Assembly (NCBI GenBank): GCA_024516155.1 | Contig: JAJJXM010000047.1 | Coordinates: 465,532-529,531 of the forward strand | Length of the DNA stretch: 64,000 bases | From: Pyronema omphalodes | Taxonomy: Eukaryota > Ascomycota > Pezizomycetes > Pezizales > Pyronemataceae | Direction: 5' to 3' | In this document: positions 56,724-64,000 of the stretch, one piece after another | Numbering within the stretch: position 1 is the first letter of the stretch | How the letters are laid out: every line of letters begins with the position of its first letter | Made by a program: the position numbers and the translations under genes | The notes under the pieces: model-generated | Databases searched by the model: none | What the model was told of the DNA's origin: nothing | What the model saw: the letters and a program-made list of their open reading frames with translations, nothing else

Positions 56724-58713
56724 ATGGCCAAACTGTCAGCGTTGCTCGCAGCATGCTTACTGCTGCAAACTACCTCCGCAACTCTGTGGCCGATTCCTAC
56801 CCAAGAGTTCACACAAGGAAACAAAACATTATGGATGTCGGAGAATGTGTCACTGGAATTTGGGCGTGCAAGTGACAAACCTGAATCGTGTGGTTCTTCT
56901 ACGGTAAGTGTGTTGGATTCATTTGTGCTCTTGCCCTTGCGCACCTTCTGCACGGTTCACTGACGATGACTAAATTAACAGGATGGCTATGGAGGCAATG
57001 AGCTTAACCGATTTACCAATGCAGCCACCGGCAGCCAAAAGATTCGCAACGCTTGGGAACGCACTCAAACCGCCCTTTTCAAGAATAACATTGTCCCATG
57101 GAAGTTTCACCCCAAGGGAAGCAACTACGAACCGGAATGGAACAGCGGTACTAAAATCAAGAGAGTTGTTGTCACCCAAACTGGAGAAGATGTGGATATG
57201 CCTACATATAGTCAGATGAAGGAGGCGTATAACCTCACCATCCCAGATGGCTGTGACACCGTTTATATTACCGCGGAGTCTTCTTTGGGTGTACTACATG
57301 CATTCCACACCCTTGAGCAGCTTTTCTATGCTACCGCCCGCCGCTCAAGGAATGTTTGGGGTAAGGGACCAGTGAAGATCTCTGATTCGCCAAAGTTCAA
57401 ACATCGCGGTCTCAATCTTGATGTATCGCGACAGTGGTACCCCAAGGAGGCGATTCTCAGAACTATCGATGCCCTATCTTTCAACAAAATGAACCGTCTC
57501 CACCTTCATGCAACCGACTCCCAGTCCTGGCCTTTGGAGATCCCTTCTATGCCAGAGCTTGCCAAGAAGGGAAGTTACGCCCCGGGATTGACCTACTCCC
57601 CACAAGATCTCCAGGAGATCCTGGACTTTGCAGAGGCCCGCGGTATCCAGGTCATCGTTGAGATCGACATGCCTGGTCACACCACAAGTATCGCAGAGGC
57701 ATACCCCGACTTGATTGTCGGAAAGAACAAGCAGCCTAACTGGGACACTTATGCCGCCCAGCCTCCATCTGGTTCACTCAAACTGAATAACAAGGCCGTT
57801 GAAGACTTTACCTCTAAGTTATTCGATGATCTTTTGCCCCGCTTGAACAAACACACCAAGTATTACCATACTGGAGGAGACGAAGTCAACAAGAATGTCT
57901 ACGCGCTCGACCCTGGTGTGGGCAGCAATGAGGTCGCTAAGATCCGCCCTGGTCTTCAGAAATTCATCGACCATGTTCACGGCGGCGTGAAGAAACATAA
58001 GATGACTCCATTTGTCTGGGAGGAGATGCTCTTGGACTGGGGCTTGAACCTTGCAAAGGAGACTATTGTGCAGACCTGGCAAACTGACGCTGCAGCCATG
58101 AACGCAACCCGTATGGGCCACCAGATTATTGGTGGTAATTACAATTACTGGTACCTCGACTGTGGTCACGGTAAGTACACCCTATGGGTGATAAGTGATG
58201 AGTTACTAACAAATGACAGGTCAATGGCTTGACTTTGGAGGTCCCAATGGCGCCCAGAAGTTCTACCCATACAACGACTACTGTTCGCCCCGCAAGAACT
58301 GGCGCTTGATCTACTCCTACTCTCCCAGATCAATTTTTGACCAAGGAGGAGGCGAAATTGGTTCTCGGTGGTGAGGTCCATATCTGGTCGGAGCAAATCG
58401 ATGCCGAGTCACTAGATGTGACTTTGTGGCCTCGTGGATCCGCAGCCGCAGAGGTGCTTTGGAGTGGTCGCCAGGATGCAAGCGGCAAGAACAGAACCTT
58501 TGCCGACGCTTCGCCGCGTCTAGGAGAGTTCAGGGAGCGTTTGGTTGCAAGGGGTGTCAAGGCACAGCCTGTCATGCAGCTTTGGTGTCACCAGGTAAGA
58601 TCCGGCTACTATTCTCTTGAGAGGGCTCATGTCCTCTATAAAGCCATTTTATACGATGAATGTTGGCTAACTAAAATTTTCAGAACCTTGGAGATTGTCA
58701 GCTTGATGCATGA
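56724..58713 (+). CDS. Secreted beta-N-acetylhexosaminidase (GH20), with an apparent +1 frameshift
   Basis: Four exons, 56724-56903, 56982-58170, 58220-58594 and 58684-58713; about 590 residues if the frame is continuous. Introns (78, 49 and 89 nt) are canonical (GTAAGT, GTAAGT, GTAAGA). A signal peptide (MAKLSALLAACLLLQTTSA) is followed by the GH20 N-terminal domain and the TIM barrel, with HATDSQSWPLEIPS, VEIDMPGHT and the catalytic Asp-Glu in YHTGGDEVN (near residue 360). WSEQIDAESLD lies in the last third. GH20 enzymes release N-acetylglucosamine from chitobiose and chitin oligomers outside the cell. In exon 3 the frame slips: upstream of about 58323 one phase is open, downstream of about 58335 another. 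One extra base in CCC (58323-58325) or T5 (58334-58338) explains it. Either a sequence error or a real disabling mutation; all other parts look intact. Confidence 0.93.
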
Positions 58714-60681
58714 AGAAATACGGAAAAAGAGGTGGATAGGGTAGTCTGAGTTTGGCTCGGTCATTTTGCAATATTGTAGGGAGTATACCGGTGGCAGATG
58801 AATAGCGGCTGTTGTTTTTTTTTTCACGACATGATATCATTTGCGTATTTTTTGGCGTTTGTACTTGTACTCTGTACTTTTTTTTCTCTCACATGACCTA
58901 AAGTATTTAGGCACAATGCCCAAATTTTGTACGCACGAAGAATCTTACTGACCCAGCGAAAAATAAAAGAATACACAATTATTGATAACGAAATCAAGCG
59001 CATGATGGGCTTGATATTTTTGTGTAACTCCCATCGGTTCGTTTAACAAACTCGGAGTTTATGACGTTGCGATCTACATCCATCGGCTTTGTCCACAACC
59101 GTAGTTCCATTCCGTCCCGGTGGAGATCTACCCCTGCAGCAGAATCAGAGTTGTAATCATATGCATTTCGGTTGTGTTGGGCTGGGTTGGGTTGGGTTGG
59201 ATATACCGAGGAACATCTATTTTTTTTATTTGCCTGCGCATCACACCTTTACATACATAACTCCGTAGATACAAGGCTACACTTCTATCCAAGTTTTTTT
59301 TGGTACATGCTGCTTTTATGCTATCTATCTATCTATCTATCTATCTACAACTCCAAAGTTTGAAACCCCCGACTACAAACCTTTCTATATACCGTTGTCA
59401 CTAATTAACAGGTACTCCTGTACAGCTGTATTATCCCCACCAAAAAAATAAAAATGTATACGCTGCATATTCACTGTTGGCTACTATAATCCCGTATCAT
59501 GTATCCCGTATCCTGTATCTTGTATCTTGGATGTATCATATACGGCCGAGAAAGCGGAGGACGCGGAGGACGCGGAGAAAGCGGGTGAGGTATCAAGACT
59601 ATACATACCTACATACATACATTCATACATACATAGACTTTTCGAGTACGTGGCGTACATAGGTGCCGAGGAATATGTACAGTACAGTTACAGTATGGTA
59701 CGGAAGGATGGGATGGGATGGGTGGCTTTTCGTAGCTTGATTCTTGATTTTTGATTCCTGATTCCTGCGTAGAAAGGAAGAGATTTGTGTGGACCTTTAA
59801 TACGGATCTTTGGGGGAAAAAAGGGAGGGTTTGGGAGTGGTTTGTTTGGTTATGGGAGTTAGGTTGAGGTTGATGGGTTGGTTTATTTCGTTTCCAGATA
59901 CATGAAATGAAGAACATTTATTGGATTTGTGGGGTTAGCTTTGATAGGTATCACCGAATACCCCAATACCGAGGATTATAACTTCTTCGTGTAATCCATG
60001 CAGTCAGGCTAGTTTAAACCTGGTTTGTAAGGCTACATAACACATGTCAGGGCTTAACATCCGAGTAACCATCGGTGTATTACTATACGGCTATCATAAA
60101 CTCCGCTGCAGACCCTTCACACCAGCTTCTTTTTTCTCGATGGATCATTTTTTGCATTATAGAGATCATTACTGCATCGGCGACCGGAATTCCGATTAAG
60201 GGTGTCATTCGATCAAAAGGTTATGCTCGCTTGCGAAACGAGGGTTGTAATCCTTGATGATTTTGGCTGAACCTAGTAAAAATATTGTCTGCCTATACCA
60301 TTTTCATATCTGATGGATATTTACTAAACGCAAAATGAAATGCGGAGAAGCCTGGGTGTGTGCGTGGAATGATCGTAAGGCTGCTTTGCTTTGCTTTGCT
60401 TGTTGGTGCGATATAGCCTGTATGTGACCTCCATTTCAATAATGTCGTAGGAAAGACAGATATTAAACACGGGTCTTCGCCCAGTTTGATGTCGTATTCG
60501 GTACCACACGCAGCTGGTTAGGTGAGTTTTCCGCATTGCATCGGAGGTTGAACTATACAAATGTTAATTAATATAGAACTTGTCCAGAGAGAAGTCTTCT
60601 ACGAACCGATTCGACAAGTTCCTCGTTTATCTCCGGACCGGGAGATCTTTGATATTAAAAGCAACACAAGTCCCAGCAAAA
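58714..60681. other. Intergenic region, no gene seen
   Basis: Contains a CTAT microsatellite (59321-59346), a CGGAGGACG triplication (about 59555-59585) and an ATAC array (about 59600-59635). Remaining sequence is AT-rich and stop-rich; the last 130 bases are the leader of the P450 gene. Confidence 0.65.
59321..59346. repeat. (CTAT)n microsatellite
   Basis: About six CTAT units in AT-rich spacer. Confidence 0.9.
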
Positions 60682-62513
60682 ATGTACGATTCAGGAACCA
60701 ACTTACAACCAGTATTCGACAAACTTTCGATAACCATGATTACGGATATCCTTTTCAAAAAACTTCCAGCTCTGTTGGCTGCTAGTCTTCTCGCAGGATG
60801 CTTGATGATTTTCATCTACAAACTGACATGGAAACAAAAGATCTCTCGGCTTGGAAAGCGGTCTTCTCTAATTCCGGCGACATTTATGGGTTAGTTTATC
60901 TTTAAGTCTTATCTGGGTAGCCATACTAACATACTAATAGGTCTCTCTGAGGTATATTGCATTTTGAAGCATGCCAGGATGAACAAGAACAGAGAATTTT
61001 GGACCATGCGATTTACCCAACTCCAGAATTACACCATGGAACTAGAGATGTTATGGAGGCGTATTATCCTTACTTCAGAGCCGGAGAATATCAAGACTGT
61101 GCTCGCAACCAAGTTCAACGACTTTGGTATGGCCTCTCTATCGCGTGATATCGTATGTTGCTGACCTCTTTTAGGAAAGGGCGAGGTCTTCCATGATTCA
61201 TGGCATGAGTTCTTGGGTGATAGTATTTTCAGCACCGACGGCGAACTTTGGAAAGGATCCCGAGCATTAATCCGCCCACAGTTCATCAAGGACCGAGTAT
61301 CAGACCTCCACATCTTCGAGGACCACATCCAGCATATGATCAGTCTGATTCCCCGCAATGGAGAGACAGTTGATATTGCGGAACTTTTCTTTCGCTTCAC
61401 CCTAGACTCAGCCACCGATTTTTTGCTTGGCGAATCCGTCAACTCCCTTGGAACCACTGGAGAGATGAAGTTTGTAAAGGCATTTGCCGAGATCCAACAA
61501 TATCAGAATGATGTGACTCGTTTGGGGCCACTTAGAGTCTTCATGCCCAAAGGAGACTTCAGGGAGAATATTAAGATTCTTAACTCTTTCGTTGAGCCGT
61601 TTGTTAAGAAGACGTTGAAGCTAAAGCCGGAAGAACTTTTGGAGAAGACTGAGACTAAATATAACTTCTTGCATGCTCTTGCTGGGTTTACGCGGGACCC
61701 GAAAGTTCTGCGCGATCAGCTTGTTGCAGTGTTGTTGGCAGGCCGAGTTTGTGTTCCCAGAGAAAATCCGAGTCACAACCAGTGATATTAACGTAAGCCA
61801 TATGTAGGATACAACCGCCGGTACCTTAAGCTGGTGTTTCTATGAGCTTGCCAAGCGCCCCGAGTGCGTCAAAATTCTGAGACAGGAGATCCTAGACACA
61901 GTCGGTCCGGATGCCGCTCCAACATATGCGGACTTGAAGAGCATGAAGTATCTCCAGCACGTCATGGATGAAACCCTCCGATTGTATCCTGCAGTTCCAT
62001 TCAACATCCGAGTGGCGCTGAAGGATACCGTGCTTCCTACTGGTGGAGGACCAACCAAGCTTGAGGTATGTTATGTCTCGGAACTCGGGTTAGAAAATCT
62101 GTCGCTAATAATGCTTTTTTCTAGCCGGTTGGTGTTCCGGCCGGTACTCCAATTGCGTATTCTGCTTTGGTAATGCAGCGTAGGAAGGATATTTTCGGGC
62201 CTGATGCAGATGAGTTCAGACCGGAAAGATGGGAAAATTGGTCTCCTAAACCATGGACGTTTATCCCGTTCAACGGAGGACCGAGAATTTGTATCGGACA
62301 GCAGTTTGCATACGCAGAGATGGCGTACTGTATTACCAGGTATTTCAATCTAATCAAGTCAGAGTGGATTAATGGTATTAATATTATGACAGATTGTTCC
62401 AGACCTTTGATGGTGTTCAGGATAGGATGGTTGTACCCCAGTTTGAGCGATGCGAGACTACAATTAGCCCGGGAGCAGGAGTAAAGATTGCTCTGAGGCC
62501 TGTGAAAAAGTAA
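60682..62513 (+). CDS. Cytochrome P450, CYP52-like
   Basis: Six exons: 60682-60889, 60941-61126, 61175-61746, 61808-62065, 62125-62339, 62393-62513; 519 residues. All five introns are 48-61 nt and GT-AG. An N-terminal anchor helix (LPALLAASLLAGCLMIFIYKL, about 30-50 in shorter segments) places it on the endoplasmic reticulum. SEPENIKTVLATKFNDFGK, FLGDSIFSTDG and RALIRPQFIKDRVSDLH are typical of the CYP52 group. The I-helix AGRDTTAGTLSW is rebuilt by splicing, ETLR is the ExxR motif, FRPERW follows, and the heme loop is FNGGPRICIGQQFA with Cys near 463. CYP52 enzymes are usually terminal hydroxylases of alkanes and fatty acids with NADPH-cytochrome P450 reductase; the substrate here is inferred from similarity. 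All key residues are present. Confidence 0.95.
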
Positions 62514-63366
62514 AGAACAAAGGTGTAAGTGGAAGTTAAGAAGAGTCGAAACGATGGTCAACGCGATGTGGCTTTTGTTTTGGTGGCTGGGCGGTACCCA
62601 AGCTAAGTGTGGCTTGGCTCGTGTGCGGATCATTTGTGTCATTTCTTTTGGGGATGGAATTTATTCTTGTGTAATCTTATTATTTTACGAAACAAAATGT
62701 TATCTCAAGTTTCAGAAGGGCGAGATCTTGTAACACTGTTCTGATAATATCACTCGATCCCTAAATACCATCAGTTCACACAGAGCCATTCATCAAACAT
62801 CACTCGTAATTCTTCACCGGGCCGCGGTCGCCGAGCCAATTATCCGAGTAACCGTTATTTTATGCATCAGATTGGGGAATAGTTTCCCCAGATGGATGCA
62901 CCATGCCGGTATCTCCACGTTTTCAATCGTATTACTGTGCATAATCGACACCTGTAACGTTTCGCTACACCGTAATGTCAGCTGCAGCTCGGCAGAGTGC
63001 GGTTCCATACGCCCATGATATCTGATCATAAAATTGATCTTATGAGGTCGTAATACTCTGTTTGTACCGTGTTAATCACACGTAAAAAAGTACCGTATTT
63101 CAAGCGCTTGGCTAGCGGTAGTTTTCAATGTTTTTTAATTGATATGTGACAAGAAGTGGACTATTATGGATAGAAATTACATAGAAAAGACCAAAGGAAA
63201 ACGCCGTGCTTGACCAAAAAAAAACTGCCGTCTCGGAATTCCAAATAGCCTCCAGACCGTAAGAGTAAATCATTCTCTTGATGCAAGTGAAAAGACACAA
63301 AACCCAGATTTAAGCAAACCGAACACCAACCCATAAACAAAAGCAATTCATCGTAAATCCATGCAA
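62514..63366. other. Intergenic region between convergent genes
   Basis: 3' flanks of the P450 gene (+) and of the partial membrane-protein gene (-). Short frames at 62814-63346 have no support. Confidence 0.6.
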
Positions 63367-64000
63367 CTAGGGCCGTACCGTCGATGATGATGGTTGATCC
63401 AACGGTTGAACGTATGTATTAGGAGGTGGGAAGTATTCGTGTGTTTGTGATGAGTGGATAGGCGGTGAATATATTGGGCTTAATGGAGCAGGAAGCTGGG
63501 GATATTGCAGCTGGGGTGGAAGAGGTGGATATATCGAAGCAGGGTCAATAGGAGGGTATTTCGACATGTAAAGGTCATTTGTTCTGGCTGGTCCTTTCGT
63601 CCTTCCTTGGTCTTTGGTTGATCTGCCTGAAGTGGAACGTCGAGAAGTCGGGCTTTGTCTCCCGCGAGTGGGTACCGCTACATAACCTGGCATAGAAAGC
63701 GTGCTCGACGTGCATGTAGTGTCGCCAAAACCGGAAGCTGTAAGTCGTCGTTTTACCCGGAACGCATGGGCAAATGTGTAGAGGAAGGTTACCCTAAGGA
63801 AATTAGTCCAATTCACGGCCCGATAAATGCTCCGAAATTAACGTACCATATTGTGATGGCTAGAATCATGGTGGCTTTGTAAAACTTGGCCTGGACCCGG
63901 TGTTTGTCGTAAATGTCATATCGATTCATAATGCTCAACAGTAATCCGCTTCCAATAGTCCATAACAATGTCAAGAAGGCGTCCCACCAGGCGAAGAAAC
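63367..64000 (-). CDS. Membrane protein, C-terminal part (cut by window end)
   Basis: Two visible exons, from the window end to 63847 and 63793-63367, with a 53-nt intron (donor GTACGT, acceptor TCCTTAG); the splice gives IWVTFLYTFAHAFRVKRR. The visible N-terminal side has two hydrophobic stretches, WWDAFLTLLWTIGSGLLLSI and ATMILAITIWVTFLYTF, so this is the end of a multi-pass protein, possibly of the MARVEL-like type common in fungi. The cytosolic-looking tail of about 120 residues is rich in Ser/Thr and Arg, then Pro/Tyr (PPLPPQLQYPQLPAPLSP). The start lies beyond 64000. The family call is tentative. Confidence 0.62.

Overview
This 64 kb window is nuclear DNA from a filamentous ascomycete (Pezizomycotina). 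The evidence is short GT-AG introns (mostly 48-145 nt) with CTAAC or CTGAC branch sites close to the acceptor, fungal-only families (fungal rhodopsin-like membrane protein, CYP52-like P450, secreted GH20), and long intergenic tracts of simple repeats and homopolymers. The class cannot be fixed from sequence alone. No prokaryotic features, tRNA genes, rRNA genes or CRISPR arrays were seen.

Layout. 1-4.1 kb is microsatellite-rich spacer leading to SUA5 (threonylcarbamoyl-AMP synthase, +). A two-exon SDR oxidoreductase (+) follows at 7.1-8.0 kb, then repeat-rich spacer and a seven-helix fungal rhodopsin-like protein (+, 11.9-13.4 kb). The 13.4-18.2 kb spacer holds two clusters of the motif GTGTTTA: one palindromic, one a head-to-tail array. 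A MEDS-PAS protein with a regulator-like C-terminus (-) lies at 18.2-20.8 kb. From 20.8 to 32.3 kb no convincing gene is visible. A class II aldolase/adducin-type gene (-) follows, with a tRNA-derived SINE-like retroposon just upstream (33.8-34.35 kb) that has A and B boxes, a long (ATT)n tail and a near-perfect target-site duplication.

From 35.5 to 51.7 kb the window is gene-dense and dominated by RNA polymerase II and mRNA biogenesis: an elongin A-like protein, a THO complex subunit 7 homologue, NAB2, a RED/IK-type splicing factor and a triple-KH RNA-binding protein. An App1-type phosphatidate phosphatase and an uncharacterised protein lie among them. Spacer from 51.7 to 56.7 kb shows no gene. 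A secreted GH20 beta-N-acetylhexosaminidase (+, carrying an apparent one-base frameshift), a six-exon CYP52-like P450 (+) and the C-terminal part of a membrane protein (-, cut by the window end) close the window.

Neighbours do not form an obvious pathway cluster. The mRNA-biogenesis genes are adjacent but transcribed from separate promoters. Exon coordinates are in each entry and were derived by hand from splice consensus and reading-frame continuity.
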